Positions 17,174 through 26,407 of a DNA stretch of 64,000 nt are shown here, piece after piece (within the stretch, counting starts at the first letter, position 1; each line of letters starts with the position of its first letter). The translations under genes and the position numbers were made by a program. This DNA comes from Chloroflexota bacterium (GTDB taxonomy: Bacteria; Chloroflexota; Anaerolineae; J102): contig JAKOVD010000197.1 of assembly GCA_029782215.1 (NCBI GenBank), forward strand, positions 1-64,000. Direction: 5' to 3'. The notes under the pieces are model-generated. The model saw nothing but the letters and a program-made list of their open reading frames with translations. It searched no databases and was not told where the DNA came from.

Positions 17174-18448
17174 TCACGATGTGGGCTGTGCGGCAGCAGG
17201 TTCGCCAACCACAGGCTTGCCGTACCGGATGCGCCTGCTGGCCCGGCTGCTGAGGCGCATGCAGGGCTTCTCTACCAGAAGGAAGAAGACGGCAGACACG
17301 ATCAGGATGCACGGCGCCAACAGAAGGCACTGGATCAGAAAGTCGAAGCGCAGCGACCGGGATGCGTTCGTGAGCTGCACCGTATAGGGCGCCAGCAAGT
17401 CGATGACCAGGAAGTGATAGAGATAGATCGTGTAGCACATGCCGCCGATGGTCACGAGCCAGCGCCTGGTGATGAAGAAATGCCCCATCCGCCCCAGGAA
17501 CAGGCCGGCATACAACAGCACGATCAGCACTGGCGTCCAGTAGTAGAGATCGTAGCGCCGGGTGAGAATGACGAAGATGCTCGCCGCCGCCAGCAGCGCT
17601 ACGCCGTCCCAGGACAGCCGGCGCCGGAAACCAGCGTGCGATCGTTCATAGAAGAGATCGGCCAGCAGGAAACCGGCGAGGAAGAACTGGAGATAATGCA
17701 GCAGGCTCATGCTGAGCCGTGGGTACAGATTGTCCCTGAAGAGCAGTCCGCTGCCATAGGCGAAGCCCAGGATCGCGACCAGCAGCAGGCCCCGGCGCAG
17801 CCAGGCCGGACGCACGGCGAAGACGACCGCCAGCAGCGGCATCACCAGGTAGAACTGCACTTCGACCTCGAGCGACCAGGCAACGCCGTTGATCCAGCTT
17901 GCCTGGCCGAAGATAGGGCCGTGCAGGTACACCAGGCTCGCCGGGAAGTGGGGGATAAAGGAGCGCCACCCGTCGTTGGTCAGGACGATGATGCCGAAGG
18001 CGACACATATGTTGACGATGTAGGGCGGTTCAAGGCGGATCAGGCGGCGAACGTAGTAGGCGCCGAGATGGGGCCGCGGCGCCGCCTTCCGGTAGCTGCG
18101 CACAAAAGGCAGGGCCAGGACAAAGCCGCTGATGACAAAGAACAGGTGTACGCCGAAATGCCCTGCATAGGCCAGGGCGATCATGCCCGACCGGGGGAAG
18201 ACATCCCACCACTGGGCAGGCAGGTCCACGGCGCCGAGTCTTTGGCTTGTGCGCAGATAGGAGGCCATCAGGTGGTGCAGAACGACGGCAGCAATGGCAA
18301 TGAACCGCAGGCCATCCACTTCCGGAATGAACTCACCGGAGGAGGTGGTGCGGGAGAGACGCGACAGAAGCCGGCGATTGCCCTGGTCCAGCGCCGCCGT
18401 CACGCCGGTCCACGGCTTGTCCTTTGCACCCGCACGCGATGGCGCCAT
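17174..18448 (-). CDS. membrane acyltransferase (Acyl_transf_3/OafA-like)
   Basis: The start is ATG 18448 (424 residues) or TTG 18457, which would overlap the preceding stop. The protein has about ten transmembrane segments and begins FIPEVDGLRFIAIAAVVLHH; the Arg and the His of this block match the catalytic R/H region of the family. HFGVHLFFVISGFVLALPF follows, which is highly typical. Family members O-acetylate or otherwise acylate sugars of capsules, O-antigens and exopolysaccharides at the membrane. The place in the operon, between transferases and the exporter, fits modification of the exported glycan. The donor acyl group is unknown. Confidence 0.82.
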   Translation of the reverse strand: MAPSRAGAKDKPWTGVTAALDQGNRRLLSRLSRTTSSGEFIPEVDGLRFIAIAAVVLHHLMASYLRTSQRLGAVDLPAQWWDVFPRSGMIALAYAGHFGVHLFFVISGFVLALPFVRSYRKAAPRPHLGAYYVRRLIRLEPPYIVNICVAFGIIVLTNDGWRSFIPHFPASLVYLHGPIFGQASWINGVAWSLEVEVQFYLVMPLLAVVFAVRPAWLRRGLLLVAILGFAYGSGLLFRDNLYPRLSMSLLHYLQFFLAGFLLADLFYERSHAGFRRRLSWDGVALLAAASIFVILTRRYDLYYWTPVLIVLLYAGLFLGRMGHFFITRRWLVTIGGMCYTIYLYHFLVIDLLAPYTVQLTNASRSLRFDFLIQCLLLAPCILIVSAVFFLLVEKPCMRLSSRASRRIRYGKPVVGEPAAAQPTS

Positions 18449-18453
18449 CGGTC

Positions 18454-21400
18454 TCAACCCGGAAGACCCCGGTAGATCGAGGACCCCGCCAGCGCCGCCG
18501 CAAAGGCTTCTCCGGAGAGCAAATGCCGGAACGGGTGCGCTGCCAGGTAGTGATGGGCGGCCTCAATCAGCATCATGTCCTCGGCTTTCGCGGCCGCCTG
18601 TGGGCGGCTGGTGAAATAGAACGGATAATCGCGGCCCAGGTACTCCACCACGGCTGGCAGCGGATTGACCAACAGGGGCGTCGCCCGCGCCAGGCATTCG
18701 ACCACGACGTTGTTGGCGCTGCTGTCATACAGCTCCATGTAGATGAGGTTCTGTGACAGCAGCTCGTCGTAGCGTTCGTTGTCGAGGAACGGCAGGACCT
18801 CCACGGCGGCTTCGTCGACGTGCAGGCCGTAGACCTCGCGCTCCCTGGCGATCAGGTCATCGATGTAGGGCATGTGCTGGTGGACGATGCTGCGCTGCAG
18901 CCTGCGAACCGGCAGGAAGTAGATCGAGTTGAGCTTGCGCAGCCAGGATCCCACCTGCACGACTCGCTGCTGGGGATTGCGGACAAATGCCTCCAGGGAA
19001 AACGTGCGATCAGGGGTGATGGTGGGAAGGGCAAGCACTTCGATGGGGACATCGAGCTGTTGGCGCCACCATCGGGCAAGCGTCTCGGAGAGACAGAACA
19101 TCCCCAGGCAGGCAGACAGGCTCTCCCGGAAGGCCACGTTGGCCAGGAGACTCTGCGGCGCCTGGTGGCGGACGAACCAGTCCGGCATGTGCGGAGGGTT
19201 GTGGAGAAAGCCGATCCACGGCTGATCGTAGGGACGGAGGGCCAAGGGTTCGGCGTTGCCGAAATAGTGTTCGACGAAGGCGTCGACCCAGACGCCGTCC
19301 TCGCGCTGCAGCGGCGCCAGGCTGCGCAGGCCATAGGTCCAGCCCGAACGATGCTTCCCAAAGTCACGCAGCAGCGCGCCCGCCAGGTTCAGCTTGGGTG
19401 CGGCCGGCGCGCGCGGGCTAGTCGCCGGCATGACCCAAGCCGCGGGGGTAGGTTCCGCCTGCCGGGCACGGCGCACCGGCGCCAGGTCGGCCAGTCGCGC
19501 CCGCGCCTGGCGCGCGCCCGTCTCGATCGCCTGGCGCGGCCTTTCGCCGATCACGAGTTCCCCAACCAGGGCCTGCCATTCCGGACGGCTTGTGAGGCTG
19601 AAGGCATCGAAGCGCTCGCCGTACTCGCCGGCCAGGGTCGACTCGAAGCCGCGCAGCCAGGCCAGAACCGTCGCCGCCGGCGAAGTCTCTGGCGAGTAGG
19701 GGAGCGTCGAGCGCAGGATGCGGGCCATGTCCGCATAGGCATGGGCGCGGAAGTACTGGAGCGCCAGCCACAGGCGCATCCCAAAGCGGACGCGGGGGGC
19801 CAGAGCGCGCACGGCAGGCGGCGCATCGGACCGGGCAAGGAACTTGTCCAGCACCGCATCGAAGTCCCTTTCGGAAGCTTCCAGGCGGCGCGTGGCGTTG
19901 TGCTCGTGCTGCCGGTAGGCGACTGCAATCTCAGGCCACCATGCCGTCTCGTAACCCGCGAGGGACAGGCGTAGGGCCAGGTCCAGGTCCTCGACATGAG
20001 CCAGGCCCGGGTCAAAGCCGCCCACGGCAAGCACGGCCTCCCTCCGCATCATCATGGCGCTGGGAAGGGCGGGCTGCCAAAGCAGCCAGCCCTGCAGGTT
20101 GAGCACGGGCGCCTGGCGCCAGGGCGTCCGTTCCACAGTTCCATGGCCCTGTTCATCCACGAGACGCCAGCCGCTGTGGACAATGCCAATGTCGGGCCGG
20201 GTGGACAGGATCGCCGCCTGGCGTGCCAGCTTGTCGGGATGGATGTACCAGTCGTCGGCATCGAGGAAGGCGACAGCATCGCCCTGGGCGGCGCCGATGC
20301 CGAGGTTGCGGGCGACCGACACCCCGGCGTGGGCCTGGCGCAACACGCGCACGCGGTCGCCATAAGCAGAAGCGACGGCTGCCGTGTTGTCGGTGGAGCC
20401 ATCGTCCACGACGATGATCTCCACGGCTTCCAGCGTCTGGACGAGGACGCTGTCGATGGCCGCCGCCAGGTGGCGCTCCGCATTGTAGGCAGGGATGATG
20501 ACGCTGACCCGCGTCCCCGACCCTGAAGGTGCGGCAGCGGCCTCGGCTGCATGGCCGGGGACGCGTGGCTCCGGCGCGTCTCCTGCGGGCGGCGGGGGTG
20601 TTCCCGTCGCCTGCAGGGCCGCACGATACGTCTCAAAGAGGGGCCGTACGTCGGGCCGGCTCTCGAAGGTGAAGTGTGTGAAGTGGCGGGTGATGGCGTT
20701 GGGTCGTTCCGGGTCGTAGCCGCTGAAGTGGTAGAAGATCAGCGGCTGGCCGTTGGCGCTGAAGCCTGGGCCTGCCGGCGCAAAAGTGCGTTCGTGCAGA
20801 TTCCAGTACGCGGCATTGAGGCCGGGGTGGCGGCTGACATACAGCTTGAGGTCGAATCCCGGCAGCAGGTCCAGCCAGCGCTGGTCGCAGTTCAACCCTT
20901 CCTCCAGCTTCTTTTGGCCTAGCCGGCGCGTGCGCTCGCCCCACCAGGACAGGAAGCCGATGGCCTCAGGATGGCGGCGCACGGCGATGAAACCACCGTT
21001 GTAGACGCCGTGCTGGAGAACCGCCAGGTCCCGCCAGATCAGGTCCGGGTCCTCTGCCGGCAGGCGGCAGAGGTGCGGGGTGAGCAGAATGCTGCTCGTC
21101 TCCAGCTTGTCCCAGACCTCTGCCTGCAGCGACGCAAAAAAGTAGAGGTCGCCGTCTGCGTAGCACAGGCGATCGTGGGCCTTCGTGGCCAGAAGATGGC
21201 TGAGCAGGAAAGGCTTGAGGGCGTTGCAGAGCTCGAACAGGGTGTAGCGCGCCCGCATGGCGTTGAGGTCGGGCAAGCCCAGCTCCGCCAGCGCCAGCCG
21301 GACGATATCGGGCCGATCCAGGGCCGGTTCTGGCTCCATGTCATCTACGTGCAGGACGTAGCCGCGGCCGCCCGGATGCTGCCGCAGGTAAGACTCCAGC

Positions 21401-21468
21401 ATGCACGCAGCCTGGCGCTGGTAGGAGGCCGTCGTGATCGTGCAGAGGGCGGTGGATGAGGGGTCCAT
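18454..21468 (-). CDS. three-domain glycosyltransferase (GT-A + GT2 + GT-B-like)
   Basis: The start at ATG 21468 overlaps the Wzt stop by one base (TGATG) and gives 1004 residues. Residues 1 to about 290 are a GT-A-like domain with the acidic motif RLCYADGDLYFF. From about 320 to 560 there is a GT2 domain with VSVIIPAYNAERHL, VVDDGSTDNTA and AFLDADDW. From about 700 to the end there is a GT-B-like domain with IGFLHNPPHMPDW and a donor-site-like YDSSANNVVVECLARATP block. Three transferases on one chain would let several sugars be added without releasing the acceptor; that is inference. It belongs to the polysaccharide export operon. Confidence 0.8.
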   Translation of the reverse strand: MDPSSTALCTITTASYQRQAACMLESYLRQHPGGRGYVLHVDDMEPEPALDRPDIVRLALAELGLPDLNAMRARYTLFELCNALKPFLLSHLLATKAHDRLCYADGDLYFFASLQAEVWDKLETSSILLTPHLCRLPAEDPDLIWRDLAVLQHGVYNGGFIAVRRHPEAIGFLSWWGERTRRLGQKKLEEGLNCDQRWLDLLPGFDLKLYVSRHPGLNAAYWNLHERTFAPAGPGFSANGQPLIFYHFSGYDPERPNAITRHFTHFTFESRPDVRPLFETYRAALQATGTPPPPAGDAPEPRVPGHAAEAAAAPSGSGTRVSVIIPAYNAERHLAAAIDSVLVQTLEAVEIIVVDDGSTDNTAAVASAYGDRVRVLRQAHAGVSVARNLGIGAAQGDAVAFLDADDWYIHPDKLARQAAILSTRPDIGIVHSGWRLVDEQGHGTVERTPWRQAPVLNLQGWLLWQPALPSAMMMRREAVLAVGGFDPGLAHVEDLDLALRLSLAGYETAWWPEIAVAYRQHEHNATRRLEASERDFDAVLDKFLARSDAPPAVRALAPRVRFGMRLWLALQYFRAHAYADMARILRSTLPYSPETSPAATVLAWLRGFESTLAGEYGERFDAFSLTSRPEWQALVGELVIGERPRQAIETGARQARARLADLAPVRRARQAEPTPAAWVMPATSPRAPAAPKLNLAGALLRDFGKHRSGWTYGLRSLAPLQREDGVWVDAFVEHYFGNAEPLALRPYDQPWIGFLHNPPHMPDWFVRHQAPQSLLANVAFRESLSACLGMFCLSETLARWWRQQLDVPIEVLALPTITPDRTFSLEAFVRNPQQRVVQVGSWLRKLNSIYFLPVRRLQRSIVHQHMPYIDDLIAREREVYGLHVDEAAVEVLPFLDNERYDELLSQNLIYMELYDSSANNVVVECLARATPLLVNPLPAVVEYLGRDYPFYFTSRPQAAAKAEDMMLIEAAHHYLAAHPFRHLLSGEAFAAALAGSSIYRGLPG

Positions 21469-22742
21469 CAACGTGGTCCCTCGGTCCACTGCAGCAGCGG
21501 GCGCACGAAGCCGGGGATGTGGCCGGGATAGTCGCCGCGGGCTGTAGGCCCACATCCCATTTCCGGCTTGGGCTCTGCCATGAGCACCGAGATGAGGCTA
21601 GACTCTTCGACGTGCTTCGCCCAGGGCTTGAACGACTGGATGGCGACGCCCACCGACAGGGGTCCATCCGCAAAGAGATGGGGCGGCAGCCAGGCGGTGG
21701 CCTGATAGCGTCCTGCGGGTCGCGCACGACCGCGCCATTCTGAATTGACCTCAAATGACCAGAACAGGCAGGCGCCTTCGGCGTTGCAGAATTCCAGGCG
21801 AGGAACAATCTCATGACCGTCGACGAGCACATCGAACACGATCTCAACGCCGAAGGGGGTATCCACCTCGCAGACGTCGCGGTCTTCGCCGTCCTCGCCG
21901 ACGATGCGGGCGCTGCGCAGCCGCACGCAGTCATCGCCGGGAGCGGCAGCGATGTCGTCCCAGACACGATGTGAACCGCGGTTGGGGTCCGTCTCCAGGT
22001 AGGCGGCCACAGCGCTGTGAGGATCGCCGTCGAAGCGGACTTCACCCGCCTCCAGCCACAGGGCGCGCTGGCTCAATTGGTGGACGATCTGCAGGTTGTG
22101 GGTGACGAAGACGACGGTGCGCCCGCTCTGGCCGATCTGGCGGATCTTGTCCTGGCAGCGACGCTGGAACTCGGCGTCCCCAACCCCCAGCGCCTCGTCG
22201 ATGAAGAGGATGTCAGGCTCAAGGTTCGAGGAAACGGAGAAGGCCAGGCGCAGGTACATCCCGCTGGAATAGAACTTGACGGGGGTATCGATGAACTTCT
22301 CGATGCCGGAGAAGGCGACGATGTCATCGAAGCGGCGGCGCACCTCGGCCCGCGACATCCCCAACACCGAGCCGCTGAGGTAGACGTTCTCACGGCCGGT
22401 CAGCTCGGGATGAAAGCCGGCGCCGACCTCGAGCAGGCTGCCCGACTGGCCGTAGAGGGCGACGTGACCTTCGCTGGGCCAGGTGATGCGCGAGAGGACC
22501 TTGAGCAGGGTGGACTTGCCGGCACCGTTGCGGCCGATGACGGCGACTACTTCACCGGGATTTACCGTGAAGCTCACATTCCTCAGCGCATAGAAGGAAC
22601 GCATCCCGACGGGCTGGCTGCCGCCGTTTCCCGTCCGGAGCAGACGCCGCGTGCGCATGGCCAGGGTGTCACGCAGGGTCAGATAGCGCGGGGAGGGCCC
22701 ACCGAGGCTATAGCGTTTGCTCACATGCTCGACAACGATCAT
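21468..22742 (-). CDS. wzt: polysaccharide ABC transporter ATP-binding protein with Wzt C-terminal domain
   Basis: The protein has 424 residues. The ATPase part has Walker A GRNGAGKST (about residues 68-76), the helical-region block LTGRENVYLSG, signature YSSGMYLRLAFS and Walker B ILFIDEALGVGD, all typical of the TagH/Wzt subfamily. Residues from about 260 form a beta-sandwich C-terminal extension like the Wzt carbohydrate-binding domain that recognises the end of the finished polymer. With the permease next to it, it energises export of an undecaprenyl-linked polysaccharide across the inner membrane. The extension suggests the polymer is terminated and recognised before export. It is 17 bp from the permease gene. 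Confidence 0.9.
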   Translation of the reverse strand: MIVVEHVSKRYSLGGPSPRYLTLRDTLAMRTRRLLRTGNGGSQPVGMRSFYALRNVSFTVNPGEVVAVIGRNGAGKSTLLKVLSRITWPSEGHVALYGQSGSLLEVGAGFHPELTGRENVYLSGSVLGMSRAEVRRRFDDIVAFSGIEKFIDTPVKFYSSGMYLRLAFSVSSNLEPDILFIDEALGVGDAEFQRRCQDKIRQIGQSGRTVVFVTHNLQIVHQLSQRALWLEAGEVRFDGDPHSAVAAYLETDPNRGSHRVWDDIAAAPGDDCVRLRSARIVGEDGEDRDVCEVDTPFGVEIVFDVLVDGHEIVPRLEFCNAEGACLFWSFEVNSEWRGRARPAGRYQATAWLPPHLFADGPLSVGVAIQSFKPWAKHVEESSLISVLMAEPKPEMGCGPTARGDYPGHIPGFVRPLLQWTEGPR

Positions 22743-22759
22743 AGCGCCGGAAGATGAAG

Positions 22760-23671
22760 CTAAAGGTAATCAGCCAGGTGTTTTTCCATCCTGACAAAGA
22801 GGAAGCTGCCGGTGAGGAGCAGGACCCCCACCCAGACAATCGAAATGGCCAGGTGCGACCAGGGGATGGGCACCGGCACCCACAGGGCGCGGAAGGTCTC
22901 GATGATGCCGGTGACGGGGTTGAGGACGAGCAGCCACTGCCACTCAGGGGGCACCGCCGTCCGGGCATAGACGACGGGGGTCAGGAACAGCCAGAGCTGG
23001 AGGATCAGAGGCAGCGCCTGGCGCACGTCACGATAGACGGTGTTCAGGGCGGCGAAGTTGAGGCCGATCGCAAAGACCAGGAGGCCGAGCGTCAGGGTGA
23101 CCAGGGGCAGCAGCAGGAGCCGCCAGGTGGGCGTCACGTCGTAGGCAAACAGCAGAACCGCCAGAAGCATGCAGCCGATAAGGAAATCGACGAGCCCGGC
23201 CAGGGTGGCGGCGCTGGGAAGCACGAGGCGGGGAAAATAGACCTTGCTGATCATGCCGGCATGGCTCACAAGACTATTGCTCACATTGCCGGCGCCGCTC
23301 GCGAAATAGGTCCAGGGCACCAGTCCGGAAAGCACAAATAGGGCATAGGGAATCTCGCCGGTAGACACCTTCATGAAGCGAGTGAACACAAGGGTGAACA
23401 CAAGCATGGGTCCCAGGGGCTGCATGACCGCCCAGATGACACCGAGAAGGGTCTGCTTATAGCGAACCCTGATATCACGCTGCGCCAGGAGGAGGACCAT
23501 GTCGCGGTGGCGCCATAATCCCCGCAGATCGAGCTCGTACCAGCGCTTGCTCGGCCAGATGTCGACAACAGGCTTGCCACGAACGACTTCGGCGGCAGGG
23601 CGCGCTGCCCCCGGCGCAGCGGGCCCCATGCCTGCCACTTCGTCATGTGGGGGACGCGAGAGCACTTGCAT
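22760..23671 (-). CDS. wzm: polysaccharide ABC transporter permease (Wzm/TagG type)
   Basis: The protein has 303 residues: a cytoplasmic N-terminus of about 55 residues, then six transmembrane segments. The entry WRHRDMVLLLAQRDIRVRYKQ, followed by LLGVIWAVMQPL, is diagnostic of the ABC2 permease of polysaccharide exporters. YRDVRQALPLILQLWLFLTPVVY and LNPVTGIIETFRAL are also family-typical. It pairs with the Wzt gene immediately downstream. It works in the cytoplasmic membrane and should move the lipid-linked glycan made by the operon's transferases. The gap to the upstream gene is 8 bp. Confidence 0.9.
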   Translation of the reverse strand: MQVLSRPPHDEVAGMGPAAPGAARPAAEVVRGKPVVDIWPSKRWYELDLRGLWRHRDMVLLLAQRDIRVRYKQTLLGVIWAVMQPLGPMLVFTLVFTRFMKVSTGEIPYALFVLSGLVPWTYFASGAGNVSNSLVSHAGMISKVYFPRLVLPSAATLAGLVDFLIGCMLLAVLLFAYDVTPTWRLLLLPLVTLTLGLLVFAIGLNFAALNTVYRDVRQALPLILQLWLFLTPVVYARTAVPPEWQWLLVLNPVTGIIETFRALWVPVPIPWSHLAISIVWVGVLLLTGSFLFVRMEKHLADYL

Positions 23672-23679
23672 CGACGGGG

Positions 23680-26406
23680 TCAGTAATCCTGGTAGCCGTG
23701 GACGACGGCTTCCGCATAGGCCGTCGCCGCCTCGTCCACGCGCCCGGCACGGACCAACACGTCCCCGAGCTCCCGGTAGACCGCGGCCTGTCCGGGCTGC
23801 AAGGTCAGACTGCGGCGATAGGCGTCTACGGCCTCGTCGACCAGGCCGGACGCGGCCAGCAGCGATCCCAGGAGGAGGTGAAAGCCAGCTCTACCGGCAT
23901 CGAGGACGATGGCCTGCCGGCAGCAGGCGATGGCGTTGGGCAGATCGCCGTCCTGCTGCAGCACGGTGGCGAGGCGGACATAGGCGCCGGCGTCGTCGGG
24001 GCGGACCTGCAGCGCCAACTGGCAGGAGAAGATGGCCCTGGTGCGCTCGCCGCGTCTGGCCAGGGCGTCGGCAAGCTGCAAGCATAGATCGGGGTCAACC
24101 GACCGCAGGTCAACGACCTCGGCGTAGATAGCATCGTCGTCGGGGTTGAGGGTGTTTGCCCGGCGATACCACTCCTGCGCCTCGCGTTCCAGCTCCCGCG
24201 CCTGCTGCGCCAACGCCCGGCCGAGGCTGCGGGCGCCATTGGGCAGATCGGGCTGCAGAGCCAGGGCCTGACGGTAGCTGGCAATAGCGTCGGCCCACCG
24301 CTGCTGCCTGGCGCAGACCTCGCCCAGATTGAAGTGGGAGGCGGCAAAATGGGGGTTCAGTTCGCAGGCGCGACGGTAGGCCGCGGCAGCCTCGGGCCAG
24401 CGCTGCTGCAGCGCCAGAACGTCGCCCAGATAGTGATGGGACCAGGCGAAACCGGGCGCCTGGGCGATGGCAGTGCGGAAGGCGGTTTCCGCCTCCGTTA
24501 CTTTCCCCAGCTTGAGCAGGTGCATGCCGTCGGCATGGACGGCGCTTTCCCCCGTCTTCTGCGCCTTGATCAGTGCGCGCACCTGGCCCAGCATTTGGCC
24601 GCTGTCAGGCGGCGCCGGTGGTTCAGTGTCCGGGGGTGCGTTTGTCTCGGGCATGGTCGTGGCAACCGGCAGCGAGTTGAGAAGACCCAGGGCCAGCAGT
24701 TGGCGGCTGTCTACATAACGTATCGACAGCGCCGGATCGCACAGCGCCAGAGCGGGCTGGCGTTCCAGTGCTGCCGCATAGGCAGCGTACTGGGCGCCCT
24801 CTTGCCAGTGCTCCCGGCGGTGGGATTCGAGAATGGCCTGGGTAAGAAAGTCACTTGTGAATTTGAAGTGCAGAAGGCCCGCCGCCAGGGGCGCCACCTG
24901 GCGGCAGCTCGTCCAATGAAAGTTGTCGCTGATGACGAGGGAGGGATCGTATTTCAGCAAGGGCACCTTGTTCAGGCAGTAGAAGAAGCGCTCGTCTTTG
25001 CCTGGCTCGCTCCCCCCGAAGATGCGGCGGCGGACACCGCCGAACAGGCTGGGATGTTCGTCGTGGCCGTAGAAGCGTTCGACCCTATCGTGATAAACCT
25101 GGCGGTCGAAGTAAGGACAGCTCGCCAGGAAAGATGTTCCCGGCTCATAGTGGGTATCCCGCAGTGACCGGTCGGAGTACATGTCGATCATGAGGGCCAT
25201 GGCGGCCCGGTAGCCCGCCCCTTCCAGCGCCGCGCAGAAGGCATCCAGCGGCACGGTCTCGCTGTCGGGATAGACCAGCAGCTCGTCGGCATCGACCACA
25301 AGACACCAGCGTCCCTCTCCGTAGGTTCGCAGCAGCGCTTCGGTCCAGTCGGTGCCGCAGCGGGCCGCGCCAAAGGCGGCGCGCGTGTGCCAGAGATAGA
25401 CGTCCGGCTGCGCCGACAGCCACTCGCGTGCGCCGTCAGCGGAGTCGTTGTCAACGACGAAGAAGCGACAGACCCCCAGCCGGCGGTAATAGTCCAACGC
25501 GAAAGGCAGACGCTTCGCTTCGTTGCGCACGACCATGAAGCAGAGGACGCCGGTGGCAGGCAGGTCGATGATCCGGTCGTCCCAACGTGCGAGGGCTGGC
25601 CCCGCGGCTGCCTGCGCGGATGCGCGCTCTGCTGTGGCCGCTGCCTCCGGACCGGTGGCTCTGCCCCTGCCGATATAGTCGGCCAGCGTGGGAAAGCCGG
25701 ACGGCGCCTCTGCCGGCGCGGCGTTCTGCCGGCGTCGTGCGGCCGCCTGCTTGTGAACGCGGGCCATGCCGATCTCGTGCAGCGACCTGTTGTGGGTGAG
25801 CGAACCCGCGTGCCGGCGGTAGAGCAGGGTCGTCTGGGGGATGCGCTGCTTGGGCGCGCGCTGCTCATAGGCACGCAAGTACCAATCATAGTCCTCGCAC
25901 AGCGGCATCGTCTCGTCGAACGTCCCCACCCGGTCGAAGACGCGGCGCCGGTAGACCGCGGCGCCGAGATTGAGGTAGGCATAGGGCAAACCCAACGGTG
26001 TGGACCGGCGCCCGGCATCCGCCGCGCTCCCATCCCCCCCGAAGTCCTGGATCAGCCCCTGCACGATGTCCAGCCCATCATTCGCCAGCAGCATGGGGAG
26101 CGCCTGCTGGCCGATGGCGGGTGTCCAGACGTCATCGGCATCGAGGAAGCCTACCACCTCGCCCTGGGCGTGCGCCAGGCCGCGGTTGCGGGCCGCGGCC
26201 GGCCCGGCATGCTGCTGCCGGATGACCTGGACGCGGCCGCCAAACGCGGCGGCAACCTGCGCACTGCCGTCGCTCGAGCCGTCGTCGACGACGACCAGCT
26301 CCAGGTTGGGATAGCCCGTGTCCAGGACGCTCTGCAGACACTGCGACAGAAAACGTTCGCCGTTGAACACCGGGACAATGACACTGAAGAGCGGTGCGGG
26401 CGCCAT
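23680..26406 (-). CDS. GT2 + GT92-like glycosyltransferase fusion with TPR domain
   Basis: The protein has 908 residues, and its ATG follows the kinase stop by one base. Residues 7 to about 230 are a GT2 domain (FSVIVPVFNGERFLSQCL, VVDDGSSDGSA, VGFLDADDVW). Residues about 280-560 are a second transferase domain of the type that begins CFMVVRNEAKRLPFALDYY and has CLVVDADELLVYP, resembling GT2_4/GT92 families. From about 620 to the end are roughly eight TPR units (for example HYLGDVLALQQRWPEAAAAYRRA). The TPR part may hold partner proteins of the assembly complex. It is a predicted cytoplasmic or membrane-associated step of glycan synthesis. Confidence 0.8.
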   Translation of the reverse strand: MAPAPLFSVIVPVFNGERFLSQCLQSVLDTGYPNLELVVVDDGSSDGSAQVAAAFGGRVQVIRQQHAGPAAARNRGLAHAQGEVVGFLDADDVWTPAIGQQALPMLLANDGLDIVQGLIQDFGGDGSAADAGRRSTPLGLPYAYLNLGAAVYRRRVFDRVGTFDETMPLCEDYDWYLRAYEQRAPKQRIPQTTLLYRRHAGSLTHNRSLHEIGMARVHKQAAARRRQNAAPAEAPSGFPTLADYIGRGRATGPEAAATAERASAQAAAGPALARWDDRIIDLPATGVLCFMVVRNEAKRLPFALDYYRRLGVCRFFVVDNDSADGAREWLSAQPDVYLWHTRAAFGAARCGTDWTEALLRTYGEGRWCLVVDADELLVYPDSETVPLDAFCAALEGAGYRAAMALMIDMYSDRSLRDTHYEPGTSFLASCPYFDRQVYHDRVERFYGHDEHPSLFGGVRRRIFGGSEPGKDERFFYCLNKVPLLKYDPSLVISDNFHWTSCRQVAPLAAGLLHFKFTSDFLTQAILESHRREHWQEGAQYAAYAAALERQPALALCDPALSIRYVDSRQLLALGLLNSLPVATTMPETNAPPDTEPPAPPDSGQMLGQVRALIKAQKTGESAVHADGMHLLKLGKVTEAETAFRTAIAQAPGFAWSHHYLGDVLALQQRWPEAAAAYRRACELNPHFAASHFNLGEVCARQQRWADAIASYRQALALQPDLPNGARSLGRALAQQARELEREAQEWYRRANTLNPDDDAIYAEVVDLRSVDPDLCLQLADALARRGERTRAIFSCQLALQVRPDDAGAYVRLATVLQQDGDLPNAIACCRQAIVLDAGRAGFHLLLGSLLAASGLVDEAVDAYRRSLTLQPGQAAVYRELGDVLVRAGRVDEAATAYAEAVVHGYQDY

Positions 26407-26407
26407 G

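Noticed and set aside
17150-18475. Plus-strand ORF of 441 codons opposite the acyltransferase
   Set aside because: It is Gln/Asp-rich shadow sequence; the minus strand encodes a typical membrane acyltransferase.
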